Origin: Phycisphaerales bacterium
GTDB lineage: Bacteria; Planctomycetota; Phycisphaerae; Phycisphaerales; UBA1924
Assembly: GCA_007693765.1 (NCBI GenBank)
Contig: RECZ01000065.1
Coordinates: forward strand, 1 to 64,000
Direction of reading: 5' to 3'
Length of the DNA: 64,000 bases
Shown: positions 15,773-26,218 of the stretch, piece after piece
How the letters are laid out: each line of letters opens with the position of its first letter
Numbering within the stretch: position 1 is the first letter of the stretch
Program-made: the position numbers and the translations under genes
The notes under the pieces: model-generated
Database searches by the model: none
What the model saw: the letters and a program-made list of their open reading frames with translations, nothing else
What the model was told of the DNA's origin: nothing

Positions 15773-17734
15773 ATGTGCGGCATCTTCGGCGTCGTCGCTG
15801 CGCGCGGGCGCACCCCCTCCATCTCGGCGACGCAGGCGGACCGCCTCCGCGACATGCTCGCGCACCGGGGACCCGACGGCGCCGGCACGTGGTCGCATGA
15901 GAACGCGATCATCGCCCACCGGCGCCTCGCGGTGCTCGACCCCTCGCCCGCCGGCGCCCAGCCCATGCGGACCCCCGACGGGCGCTACGTGCTGTCCTAC
16001 AACGGGGAGCTCTACAACGACCTCGAACTGCGGCGCGACCTTCGCGAGCGCGGCGTCCGCTTCGTCTCCGACTGCGACGCCGAGACCGTGCTGCACGCCC
16101 TGGCGCAGTGGGGGCGCGGCGCGCTGGCGCGTTTCCGCGGGATGTACGCGCTGGCGTTCTACGACGCCCGCGAGCACACGCTGCTGCTCGCCCGCGACCC
16201 GCTGGGCGTGAAGCCGCTGTACCTGCACGCGGGCGCGCACGAACTGGTGTTCGCCAGCGAGCCGGCGCCGATCGTCGCGCACCCGGGCGTCGGGGCGCGG
16301 CCGAACATCGCGATGATCAGCGCGTACCTCACGACGATCCGCACCGTGCTGGGCAACGACACGCTCTTTGAGGGCGTGCACGCCCTGGCGCCGGGGCAGG
16401 GGGCGCTGGTGCGGTTCGAGCGGGGCGTCGAGATCGAGACGTTCGATCACTGGGCCGGCCCCGCGACGCGCGACGACGGCGCGGACGAGGTGGCGACCGC
16501 CGCGCTGGTGCGCCGCGCCGTCGAAGAGAGCGTCCGCCTGCACCTGCGCGCGGACGTGCCGACGTGCGCCCTGCTCAGCGGCGGGCTGGACAGCGCGGTG
16601 GTGGCCTCGATCGCGTGCGGCGCCGTCCGCGGCCTGCGGACGTACTGCGCCGGCGCCTGCAGCCCCAACGACGACGAGATCGACGACCTCGCCTGCGCCC
16701 GCCTCATGGCCTCGACCCTGCGGACGCGTCACAGCGAGGCGATCATCACCGAGTCATCGTTCGCGCATGACTGGGCGTGGATGGTGGAGCGGATGGGCGT
16801 CCCGCTCAGCACGCCCAACGAGGTGGCGATCCACGCCGTGTCGTCCAGACTGCGCGCCGACGGCTGCGTCGTGACGATCTCCGGCGAGGGCGCGGACGAG
16901 CTCTTCGCCGGGTACGAGGCCCCGATGCGCAGCGCGCTCGAGCACGTGCAGCGCGCCGCGGCGGGCGGTGGCGTGCGGGGCGGCCGGTTCGAGCTCGACG
17001 CCAACGCGTGGATCCCCTCGGGCGTGAAGCCCGCGCTGCTGCGCCCCGAGGTGTGGCGCGCGATCGACGGCGATGCATCGCTGGTGCGCACGTACGACGA
17101 CATCTACGCCGCCTGCGCACACGAGGCCGCCGGGTCCGGCCGCGGCGTGGCGCCGGACACGCTCGATGCGCACCTGCGTTTCCACCGGCGCGTGAACCTC
17201 GCCGGCCTGCTCCAACGGTTGGACACCGCCACGATGCTCGCCGGCGTCGAGGGCCGCACGCCCTTCGCGGATGCCCGGTTCGCGGAGTTGGCCGAGTCGT
17301 TGCCCATGCGGGTGAAGTTCGAGTTGGCCGCGGCGGGTGTCGTCGTGGGTGAAGAGCACGGGGCCGCTGCGCGGACCCGTGGCACACTGGAGCATGGGGT
17401 CACTGCGCTGGCCCGTGGCAGACCGGAGCATGGGGCCGGTGGAACACTGGAGATTGGTGAGGCGGCGCCCGCATGCCGAACGAAGATCGCGCTGCGGGAG
17501 GCGTTCCGTGACGCCCTGCCCCGTGAGATCGTGGAGCGGCCCAAGGCGTCCTTCCCGCTGCCCTTCCAGGGGTGGATGGCCGCCCACGCCCCCGCGCTCT
17601 CGCGCTCGGCGCTGTCACAAGAGGTCTTCACACCCGAGATGATCGAGCGCGTGCAGGCCGAGCCGTCAACGCACTGGCGCTTCGCGTGGCCGATGATCAA
17701 CATCGCGATGTGGGGCGAGCGGTGGTGGGGGTGA
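15773..17734 (+). CDS. asnB: Asparagine synthetase (glutamine-hydrolysing) with an in-frame repeat insertion
   Basis: Makes asparagine from aspartate, ATP and glutamine. The start MCGIFGVV places the glutaminase nucleophile at Cys2; the glutaminase domain runs to about residue 210, with YNGELYNDLELR and the DPLGVKPLYLH block. The synthetase domain has the PP-loop LLSGGLDSAVVAS and the GEGADELFAGYEAP pocket. At 653 residues it is longer than usual, partly because of about 40 residues (roughly 524-563) between SLPMRVKFELAAAG and TKIALREAFRDALP containing the repeated motif (T/P)EHG. This insert is absent from the family and is built from a short DNA repeat. The remaining C-terminus, PKASFPLPFQGW, is normal. 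Other AsnB-like enzymes amidate different acids, so asparagine is likely but not proven. Confidence 0.88.
   Translation: MCGIFGVVAARGRTPSISATQADRLRDMLAHRGPDGAGTWSHENAIIAHRRLAVLDPSPAGAQPMRTPDGRYVLSYNGELYNDLELRRDLRERGVRFVSDCDAETVLHALAQWGRGALARFRGMYALAFYDAREHTLLLARDPLGVKPLYLHAGAHELVFASEPAPIVAHPGVGARPNIAMISAYLTTIRTVLGNDTLFEGVHALAPGQGALVRFERGVEIETFDHWAGPATRDDGADEVATAALVRRAVEESVRLHLRADVPTCALLSGGLDSAVVASIACGAVRGLRTYCAGACSPNDDEIDDLACARLMASTLRTRHSEAIITESSFAHDWAWMVERMGVPLSTPNEVAIHAVSSRLRADGCVVTISGEGADELFAGYEAPMRSALEHVQRAAAGGGVRGGRFELDANAWIPSGVKPALLRPEVWRAIDGDASLVRTYDDIYAACAHEAAGSGRGVAPDTLDAHLRFHRRVNLAGLLQRLDTATMLAGVEGRTPFADARFAELAESLPMRVKFELAAAGVVVGEEHGAAARTRGTLEHGVTALARGRPEHGAGGTLEIGEAAPACRTKIALREAFRDALPREIVERPKASFPLPFQGWMAAHAPALSRSALSQEVFTPEMIERVQAEPSTHWRFAWPMINIAMWGERWWG
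17366..17460 (+). repeat. Imperfect tandem repeat inserted in asnB
   Basis: Two adjacent ~36-bp units share CCGTGGCA, then AC(A/C)(C/T)GGAGCATGGGG; a third, partial unit follows with ACACTGGAGATTGG. They encode RGTLEHGVTA, RGRPEHGAG and GTLEIGE in the asnB frame without a stop. The sequence is absent from normal asnB alleles and may be a dispersed repeat that landed in frame. Confidence 0.55.
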
Positions 17735-17791
17735 AACGCGAGATTGTGAACGCCAACAACCGTGCGGCGGTGTGATGTGCTCACAAATTCA

Positions 17792-17821
17792 TTGATCTCA
17801 GTGGGCGCGAACAGTTAGAAT
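17792..17821 (+). promoter_or_regulatory. Predicted promoter of the DUF2007-like gene
   Basis: TTGATC (17792-17797) and TAGAAT (17816-17821) are separated by 18 nt, giving a start near 17828 and a ~30-nt leader before the ATG at 17859. Confidence 0.5.
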
Positions 17822-17858
17822 CCTGCATGCCGCGACACGCCACTCGGGGAGCGACGCC

Positions 17859-18389
17859 ATGAGCAACCGGCGGGACAAGCACGTGCTGCTGATGACCTAC
17901 GCCGATGAGCCGGAGGCCAACCTGCTCGCCGCGCGGTTGCGAGAGGCGGGCATCGGGGCGGAGGTTGTCGGCGGCGTCAGCGCGACCACCATGGGCCCCT
18001 ACGCGGGCCACAACTCTCCAGTCCGTGTCATGGTGCTCGCCGAACAGCACGAGGCGGCGTTGCGGCTGCTCGATGAAATCAGGTCCCAGGGTGTGATCGA
18101 GTATGCGGCGGATGAGATGCAGGAGGCGGATACATATGCCGCCAGAAAGAGCGCGATGGAGATGAGCGCGGCCTATGGCCGTTACGCCGTGATCGGCATT
18201 CTGACGCTCTCCGTGTTCATGCTCTCGTTCGGGATCTACCAATACCTGGCGTCGCAGTTCAGGCCGCCGAGATACAACGATGAGCCGGAAGTCTGGGTGT
18301 TCATAGCCATTTCCACTATCGCGTTTGCGGTGATCGTGGTCGGCGTTGTGGGGTTCTGTAGGCTGGTGTTCCGGTTGCTCAGAGGGTGA
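17859..18389 (+). CDS. DUF2007-domain membrane protein
   Basis: A 176-residue protein. Residues ~8-75 (VLLMTYADEPEANLLAARLREAGIGAEVVG to VRVMVLAEQHEAALRLLDEI) form the small ferredoxin-like DUF2007 domain, described as a putative signal-transducing or PII-like module; two transmembrane segments follow (~111-132 and ~147-170) with a short loop between them. The N-terminal domain should therefore face the cytoplasm. Function is unknown. It is convergent with the OppF-type ATPase gene and has its own predicted promoter. Confidence 0.7.
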   Translation: MSNRRDKHVLLMTYADEPEANLLAARLREAGIGAEVVGGVSATTMGPYAGHNSPVRVMVLAEQHEAALRLLDEIRSQGVIEYAADEMQEADTYAARKSAMEMSAAYGRYAVIGILTLSVFMLSFGIYQYLASQFRPPRYNDEPEVWVFIAISTIAFAVIVVGVVGFCRLVFRLLRG

Positions 18390-18438
18390 ACAGTGGCCGC
18401 GCTGATCGGCGTTCTCGTATCCCCGGCGCGATCAACAA

Positions 18439-19305
18439 CTACCCCGCCGCCTCCTCGTACACGATCCGCGTGCGCACCCGTCTCGGGTCCGGTTCGGGCA
18501 CGGCGCTGAGCAGGGCCTGTGTGTAGCGGTGCTGCGGGTCGCCGATGACCGCGTCCCGCGGGCCCTCCTCCACGATGCGGCCGCGCAGCATCACCGCGAT
18601 GCGGTCGCACATGTGCTGGACCACCGCCATGTCGTGGCTGATGAACAGGTACGACAGGCCGAAGTCCTTCTGCAGGTCCTTGAGCAGGTTCAGGATCTGG
18701 CTCTGGATCGAAACATCCAGCGCGCTCGTGGGCTCGTCGCACACGATGAAACGCGGCCGCAGCGCCAGCGCCCGGGCGATGCCGATGCGTTGGCGCTGGC
18801 CCCCGGAGAACTCGTGCGGGTAGCGTTCCGCGGCGCCCGGGGGCATGCCGCAGGTTTCGAGGAGCGTCCGCACGCGCTGGCGCAGGTCGTCGCGCCCCTT
18901 GCAGACGCGGTGCACGATCAGCGGCTCGGCGACGATGTCCGCCACGCGCATCCGCGGGTTGAGCGAGCCCGCGGGGTCCTGGAAGACGATCTGCATCTCC
19001 CGGCGCAGGCGACGCATGGTCTGGGCGCCGGCGGCCATGACGTCGACGCCGTCGAACTCGACGCGCCCCGAGGTCGCGGGGATCAGTCGGAGAATCGTGC
19101 GCCCCACGGTCGTCTTGCCGCAGCCGGATTCGCCGACGAGGCCCAGCGTCTCGCCGGGGGCGACGGAGAACGACACATCGTCCACCGCGCGCACGTGATC
19201 GACGATGCGCCGGGTGACGCCCGCGCGCACCGGGAAGTGGGTGCTGAGTCGATCGACGCGGAGCAGCGGCGCGTTCGTGGGCGTGTTCTTGTCGGGGTCG
19301 GGCAC
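18439..19305 (-). CDS. Oligopeptide/dipeptide-type ABC transporter ATP-binding protein (OppF/DppF class)
   Basis: Energises peptide or similar solute import. The 288-residue protein has Walker [12 protein letters not shown] (~residues 58-68), signature [15 protein letters not shown], Walker [14 protein letters not shown] and the H-loop FISHDMAVV, then the C-terminal oligopeptide-transporter motif [15 protein letters not shown]. Length is a little short for OppF (~310-330). No permease, binding protein or OppD partner lies nearby, so the rest of the transporter must be elsewhere. The GTG start at 19303-19305 has a TACACT hexamer 6 nt before it and no ribosome binding site, suggesting a leaderless transcript. 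Confidence 0.88.
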   Translation of the reverse strand: MPDPDKNTPTNAPLLRVDRLSTHFPVRAGVTRRIVDHVRAVDDVSFSVAPGETLGLVGESGCGKTTVGRTILRLIPATSGRVEFDGVDVMAAGAQTMRRLRREMQIVFQDPAGSLNPRMRVADIVAEPLIVHRVCKGRDDLRQRVRTLLETCGMPPGAAERYPHEFSGGQRQRIGIARALALRPRFIVCDEPTSALDVSIQSQILNLLKDLQKDFGLSYLFISHDMAVVQHMCDRIAVMLRGRIVEEGPRDAVIGDPQHRYTQALLSAVPEPDPRRVRTRIVYEEAAG

Positions 19306-19363
19306 ACGCGGAGTGTACCCGACGCGGCGGCCGGGCTTGGCGTTGCGGCGAGGGTTCGGCGCG

Positions 19364-19690
19364 TCAGCGAGCGGTGTTCTTGACCCGTTTCACGCCGCCG
19401 CCCGAGGTCTTGAGGACGTACACCCGGCGCCCGCTGTAGGCGCCGTTGCCGTAGGACCCGAGGTCGAAGAGCACGGCCAGCACGACCACGACCAGGTAGA
19501 TCCCCGCGACGGAGCCGTTGCTGTTGATCGCCCACGCGTAGGCCAGCGTCGTGAAGGGCATGAAGAAGAAGCCCAGCAGCGGCCAGAGGAGGGTGTTGTA
19601 CGCGCTGCTCATGTACGTCGTGAAGAGCGCGAGCACCAGGATGATCAGGCGCGGGAAGAAGAGGGCGATGAGGCCGATGAGACAGGGCAT
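19364..19690 (-). CDS. Small integral membrane protein, unknown function
   Basis: A 108-residue protein with three to four hydrophobic segments (residues ~2-25, ~28-50, ~60-78) and a short basic C-terminus ([19 protein letters not shown]) that should face the cytoplasm. I do not recognise a family. The ATG at 19688-19690 has a good GGAGG site 8 nt upstream. It lies 22 nt after pgpA on the same strand, so it is probably the last gene of the pgsA-pgpA unit. Confidence 0.65.
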   Translation of the reverse strand: MPCLIGLIALFFPRLIILVLALFTTYMSSAYNTLLWPLLGFFFMPFTTLAYAWAINSNGSVAGIYLVVVVLAVLFDLGSYGNGAYSGRRVYVLKTSGGGVKRVKNTAR

Positions 19691-19712
19691 GTGCTTGGTC
19701 CTCCGTTGCGAC

Positions 19713-20231
19713 TTACGGCGCCGCGTTGATCACCAGCGGGACGATGTACCGAACCACGATCTGGAGCACGATCGCGGCGTAGAGCCCCGCGATGAGGTCG
19801 TCGACGAGCACGCCCCAGCCGTGTCGGAGGCGTTGTAGCCCGTGCGCGGGCCAAGGCTTGATGATGTCCATGATGCGAAAGAGCACGAACGCCCCGCCGA
19901 TGGTGAACGAGGCCGCCCAGAAGCCGTCGAGCGCGAACGCGGGCAGGAACATCAGTGGGATGCACTGGCCCGCGGTTTCGTCGGCGACGATCTCGCTGGC
20001 GTCCTTGCGCCCGAACCGCTTCTCGCCCCACGCCCCCCAGACAACGCACGCGGCGCTGAATACGAGCAGGATCACGACGAGCAGCGCGTGCGTGAGGCCG
20101 GCGGGCGCCGCGGCCAGGGCGCACAACCACGCCACGCCGCAGGGGGGCAGCGAGCCCCACGTGCCGGGAGCGGGGCGCATGAAGCCGAGCCCGAAGGTGG
20201 TCAGCCCGGCGACACGGAGTCGATCGTTCAT
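19713..20231 (-). CDS. pgpA: Phosphatidylglycerophosphatase A
   Basis: Removes the phosphate from phosphatidylglycerophosphate to give phosphatidylglycerol at the inner membrane. The 172-residue protein starts with LTTFGLGFMRPAPGTWGS, the PgpA N-terminal hallmark (T-x-F-x-x-G-x-x-P-x-A-P-G-T-x-G-S), and continues with EIVADETAGQ, the (V/I)-x-D-E-x-x-G-Q metal-binding motif, and VLVDDLIAGLYA. Length matches the family (~160-175). Its ATG overlaps the pgsA stop by four bases (ATGA), so translation is coupled: PgsA makes the substrate, PgpA dephosphorylates it. Confidence 0.92.
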   Translation of the reverse strand: MNDRLRVAGLTTFGLGFMRPAPGTWGSLPPCGVAWLCALAAAPAGLTHALLVVILLVFSAACVVWGAWGEKRFGRKDASEIVADETAGQCIPLMFLPAFALDGFWAASFTIGGAFVLFRIMDIIKPWPAHGLQRLRHGWGVLVDDLIAGLYAAIVLQIVVRYIVPLVINAAP

Positions 20232-20899
20232 TTGGTCGTTCGCTCCGAGGTCGGGGCGCGAAGCACCTGCATCGCGCGGGTGATGTAGGGGATGGCCGAG
20301 CCTGCGGTGAGCAGCGTCGTCGCCAAAGCCAATGCAGCGCACACACGCGGCGCCCATGCGGCGTCATCGGGCTCGCGGCTGTGCATCCAGACCAGCACGA
20401 GTATCACCGGAAGGACGACGGACTGCGCGATCATCTTCGCCTTGCCCGACCACGTCGCCGCGAAAGACACGCCGCGTGACTCCACCATCCCCCGCAGCGA
20501 GGTGATGAGCAGTTCGCGGGCGAGAATGACGACCGCCATCCACGGGGCCACGCCGGAGACCTGCACGCGCGACCCGTCCAGCATCACCGATGCGAAGCCC
20601 GGGCCGGCGAGCAGGATGAACGCGCCCAGCACCAGCACCTTGTCGGCGAGGGGGTCCATCACCCGCCCAAAGACGCTCACCGCGTCCCACTTGCGGGCCA
20701 GGTAGCCGTCGAGGGCGTCCGTCACCGCGGCGACCGTGAACAGGATCGCCGCGAGGAGGGCGAGTCCGCCGGCGTTGTGCCCGTGGCTGTAGAAACTGAG
20801 CACCACGACGAACACCCCGGTCAGCAAGAGCCGGAGCACGGTCAGCGCGTTGGGGACATCGCGTCGGTCCAAGCGTTTGCGGGGGGCGTTCGGGGTCAC
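20228..20899 (-). CDS. pgsA: CDP-diacylglycerol-glycerol-3-phosphate 3-phosphatidyltransferase
   Basis: Transfers the phosphatidyl group from CDP-diacylglycerol to glycerol-3-phosphate, the first committed step to phosphatidylglycerol. The CDP-alcohol phosphatidyltransferase motif D-x2-D-G-x2-A-R-x8-G-x3-D-x3-D is complete: DALDGYLARKW then GRVMDPLADK around residues 62-87. Five or six transmembrane helices span 223 residues, and the ESRG region (GMVESRGVSFAATWSGKAK) fits PgsA rather than phosphatidylserine synthase. The GTG start at 20897-20899 has TAGGAT 9 nt upstream and no ribosome binding site. It is divergent from nuoJ. Confidence 0.93.
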   Translation of the reverse strand: MTPNAPRKRLDRRDVPNALTVLRLLLTGVFVVVLSFYSHGHNAGGLALLAAILFTVAAVTDALDGYLARKWDAVSVFGRVMDPLADKVLVLGAFILLAGPGFASVMLDGSRVQVSGVAPWMAVVILARELLITSLRGMVESRGVSFAATWSGKAKMIAQSVVLPVILVLVWMHSREPDDAAWAPRVCAALALATTLLTAGSAIPYITRAMQVLRAPTSERTTK

Positions 20900-20954
20900 G
20901 TCGCGCCGATCCTACCGGAGCGGCGAGCCCGGGTCGCGCCGGTCGGTAGTCGTC

Positions 20955-20990
20955 CATGTCGGAGCCTTGTGCGGCTCCATCCACGACATG
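20955..20990. repeat. Inverted repeat between pgsA and nuoJ
   Basis: CATGTCGGAGCC at 20955-20966 faces GGCTCC at 20972-20977 and CGACATG at 20984-20990: a 6-bp inner stem with a 6-nt loop and a 7-bp outer stem interrupted by a one-sided bulge. There is no T-run. It may be another dispersed palindrome or part of the divergent control region. Confidence 0.45.
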
Positions 20991-21011
20991 CAGCGGGAAG
21001 CCCCCGCCGAG

Positions 21012-21040
21012 TTGCCCATACGGGGCGCCCTCCGTATTCT
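21012..21040 (+). promoter_or_regulatory. Predicted promoter of nuoJKLMN
   Basis: TTGCCC (21012-21017) and TATTCT (21035-21040) are separated by 17 nt, so the complex I membrane-arm genes can be transcribed on their own. The ~100-nt leader contains two hairpins: GAGGCT/AGCCTC (21062-21076) and GGCTGG/CCAGCC (21089-21110). Confidence 0.6.
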
Positions 21041-21146
21041 GCCCGCCCGGCATGCCGCGGAGAGGCTCGGAGCCTCCCCACACGCACCGGCTGGGCATGG
21101 ATGTCCAGCCACCGCGGCTGCTCGGTTTCGCGGAGCGAAGCGGACT

Positions 21147-22103
21147 TTGAGCCTCGTTGCCAACCCCTTCGTGCTGTATCTCGGCATCGCGCTCGGCGCG
21201 ATCGGTGTCGTTGTGGCCATGCCCCGGCGGGGCCTGAGCCCACAGGTCATCGGGGCGCTGGTGGCCGCGGCGGGGCTCGGCCTGGCTCTGCTCTCGATGG
21301 GCATCAAGGCCGGCGAGAACGCCCCGAGCCTCTACTTTTATGTCTTCGCGCTCATCGCTCTGGGGGCGTCGCTGCGGGTCATCACGCACCCGCGGCCGGT
21401 GTACGCCGCGCTCTACTTCATCCTGACGATCCTCGCCTCCGCGGGCCTCTATCTCATACTGGCGGCGGAATTCCTCGCCTTCGCGCTGATCATCATCTAC
21501 GCCGGGGCGATCCTCATCACGTACCTCTTCGTGATCATGCTGGCCACCGAGTCGCCCAGCGCCGAGGAGCCCGAGGCCCAGGGCGCGTACGACCGCTACA
21601 GCCGCGAGCCGATCGCCTCCGCGGTCGCCGGCTTCGCGCTGCTTGCGGCCATCGTCGGCCTGATCGCCACGGGTCTGGGAACGGCCCCTCCCGAGCGCCG
21701 CCCCATGGACACGTCGTCGCTGATCGAGCGCATGCCCCGCAAGGTTGAGCGCTCCCTCGTCGAGGCCGGCCTGCCGGCCAACATCCGCGTCGAACGGGTG
21801 CTGGACGACATGACGGCCCAGGTCGCCTTCCCGCGCGGCTACGAAGGCGATGCGTTGATCTTCCCCCGGCCCGTCGAGGCCGGGCAGACGGTCAACGTGC
21901 CGCTGCCCGAGGGGTTCACGATCGACAACATCGAACTCGTCGGCTGGCAGCTCGTGGGCGGTCACCCGCTGGGGCTCGAGCTCGCGGGCATCATCCTGCT
22001 CATGGCCCTGCTCGGCGCCGTGGTGCTCTCGCGGAAGCAGATCCAGATCGATGACGACCGCAAGATCGAGGCCGCGGCCACCATGCGGGGGGGTGCGGCG
22101 TGA
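21147..22103 (+). CDS. nuoJ: NADH-quinone oxidoreductase subunit J
   Basis: Membrane subunit of the respiratory complex I proton pump, holding the helix that links quinone reduction to pumping. Family blocks are VITHPRPVYAALYFILTIL, YLILAAEFLAFALIIIYAGAILITYLF and the last helix GIILLMALLGAVVLSRKQ. At about 318 residues it is far longer than E. coli NuoJ (184): some 110 soluble residues lie between the penultimate and last helices (RRPMDTSSLIERMPRK to NIELVGWQLVGGHPLG). I choose the TTG at 21147, the first plausible start before LVANPFVLYLG, with GGAG 12 nt upstream; a GTG a few codons later is an alternative. Its stop overlaps nuoK (GTGA). Confidence 0.85.
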   Translation: MSLVANPFVLYLGIALGAIGVVVAMPRRGLSPQVIGALVAAAGLGLALLSMGIKAGENAPSLYFYVFALIALGASLRVITHPRPVYAALYFILTILASAGLYLILAAEFLAFALIIIYAGAILITYLFVIMLATESPSAEEPEAQGAYDRYSREPIASAVAGFALLAAIVGLIATGLGTAPPERRPMDTSSLIERMPRKVERSLVEAGLPANIRVERVLDDMTAQVAFPRGYEGDALIFPRPVEAGQTVNVPLPEGFTIDNIELVGWQLVGGHPLGLELAGIILLMALLGAVVLSRKQIQIDDDRKIEAAATMRGGAA

Positions 22104-22471
22104 CCGAACTGCTCCCGATGCTCACCACCGGCGCCACGCTCGCCCAGATCGGCGACGTGTTCATGCACGAGGTGACGCTCTTCCACTACCTGTTCGTCTC
22201 GGCGGCGATGTTCGCGCTGGGCGTGATCGGGTTTCTGAGCCGCCGCAACATCATCATCATGTTCCTCTGCACCGAGATGATGTTCCAGGGCGCCGGTCTG
22301 GCGATGATCGCCTTCGGGCGCTACCACATGAACCTCACCGGGGACGTGTTCGTGATTTTCATCCTGACGATCGCCGCGGCCGAGTCCGCTCTGGCGCTGG
22401 CGCTCGTCGTGTTGCTCTACCGCAGACGCGAAACGCTCGACGCCTCGGCGTGGGCGGAACTGAGAGGCTGA
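22100..22471 (+). CDS. nuoK: NADH-quinone oxidoreductase subunit K
   Basis: Small antiporter-like membrane subunit of complex I. It has three transmembrane helices in 123 residues, with the conserved membrane glutamates in FLCTEMMFQGAGLAM (helix 2) and IAAAESALALALVVLLYRR (helix 3), both needed for proton transfer in characterised enzymes. About 20 residues are added at the N-terminus compared with E. coli NuoK (100). It starts with GTG overlapping the nuoJ stop by four bases and ends 7 nt before the start of nuoL. Confidence 0.94.
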   Translation: MTELLPMLTTGATLAQIGDVFMHEVTLFHYLFVSAAMFALGVIGFLSRRNIIIMFLCTEMMFQGAGLAMIAFGRYHMNLTGDVFVIFILTIAAAESALALALVVLLYRRRETLDASAWAELRG

Positions 22472-22478
22472 CGCCCGC

Positions 22479-24574
<2,096 letters not shown>

Positions 24575-24575
<1 letters not shown>

Positions 24576-26218
24576 TGCTGCTGCTGCTGGTCGTCATCCC
24601 GATCGTCGCGGCGCTGCTGATCGCCTTCGCCTCCCCCGCGCTCGCGCGTCGGATCGCGGGCGCCTCGTCGCTGCTGTTCTTCGCGCTCACGGTGGCGTGC
24701 GCATTCGTCTTTGATTGGTCCGACGGCGCCGCGTTCCAGATGCCCTTCCGCCTCCCCCTGGGCCTCGGCGACGACGGCGCGGCGGGCGTGGCCCTCGAGT
24801 TCGGCGTCGACGGCGTCGCCATGCTGCTCATCATGCTCACCGGGCTGCTGGCGCCGCTGTGCGTCTTCGGCTCGTTCAGCAGCATCACCGATCGCGTGCG
24901 CACATACTACGCGTGGCTGCTGGCGCTGCAGGCGCCGATGGTCGCCGTGTTCCTCGCCCGCGACCTCATCACCTTCTACGTGGCGTTCGAGTTCACCCTC
25001 GTGCCCATGTACGTGCTTATCAGCCTCTTCGGCAGCACCAACCGCAAGCACGCGGCGACCAAGTTCTTCCTGTTCACGTTCACCGGCTCGCTCATGACGC
25101 TCGCTGGCCTGCTCTACGTGGTGTGGTTCAACGCCACGCAGCTGCCGCTGAGCGGCCTCGGCGCCGGGGAGTGGTCGTTCAACATCGGCGTGCTGATGGA
25201 GGCTGCGCGGCAGATGTCCGCCACCGAGCAGGCGTGGGTGCTGCTGGCGATGATGTGCGGCTTCGCGGTCAAGACGCCGCTCTTCCCCGTGCACACGTGG
25301 CTCCCGCTGGCGCACACCGAGGCGCCCACGGCCGGCTCGGTCGTGCTCGCGGGCGTGCTGCTCAAGCTCGGCACCTACGGCCTGTACCGGTTCGTGATCC
25401 CCTTCGTGCCGGTGGCGGTGGCCGAGTACGCCCCGCTCATCGCGATCATCTCGATCATCGGCATCGTCTACGCCGGGCTGATCTGCTGGGTGCAGCGCGA
25501 CGTCAAGAAGCTCGTCGCGTACTCCTCCGTCAGCCACCTGGGCTTCTGCGTGCTGGGGCTCTTCGCGCTCAACTCGGTGGGCTCGGTCGGGTCGGTCATG
25601 TACATGATCAACCACGGCCTCTCGACGGGCGCCCTCTTCTTCTGCGTCGGCATGATGTACGAGCGCTACCACACACGCTCGCTCGAAGAAGTGGGGGGGC
25701 TGGCCAAGAAGATGCCCGTGTGGGCGTTCTTCACGGTCTTCTTCACGCTGGCCTCGGTGGGTCTGCCCGGGCTCAACGGCTTCGTGAGCGAGATCATGTG
25801 CCTGCTCGGCGCGTTCCAGTCCGGCGCGACATGGGGCGTTGGCGGTACGCCCGGCCCGCTTGGCCCCTGGTTCGCCGCGGTCGCCGCGACGGGCATGATC
25901 ATCGCCGCCATCTACCTCCTGTACATGGTCGGGCGCATCGTCTTCGGCCCGCTGCGCGAGCCCGAGGGCCACGAGCACCACGGCCCGCTGCCGGTCGACC
26001 TGAACCGTCGCGAGATCCTGGTCCTCGCGCCGCTCGCGGCCCTCTGCCTCTTCCTCGGCCTCTACCCCCGCCCGGCGCTCAAGGCGCTCGAGGCCCCCGT
26101 CGCCCACGCCCTCGCCGGCGTGCACGAGCACCGCGCCACCATGACAGCCAACACGGCCGGAGCCCTCGTCCTCGTTGAAACGCCGCCCCTTGGCGCCCGC
26201 GAGGAGGCGACGCCGTGA
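24575..26218 (+). CDS. nuoM: NADH-quinone oxidoreductase subunit M
   Basis: Middle antiporter-like pumping subunit of complex I. Conserved blocks: LITFYVAFEFTLVPMYVLI (membrane Glu), MCGFAVKTPLFPVHTWLPLAHTEAPTAGSV, the lysine region VKKLVAYSSVSHLGF and INHGLSTGALFFCVGMMYER. The 547-residue length suits NuoM (~500-510) with a modest C-terminal extension. The ATG at 24575 overlaps the nuoL stop by one base (TGATG); a GTG five codons earlier is also open. The end overlaps nuoN. Confidence 0.96.

Noticed and set aside
16970-17470. Frameshift or pseudogene in asnB
   Set aside because: The frame stays open through the insertion and conserved blocks resume correctly afterwards, so an in-frame insertion is the simpler reading.
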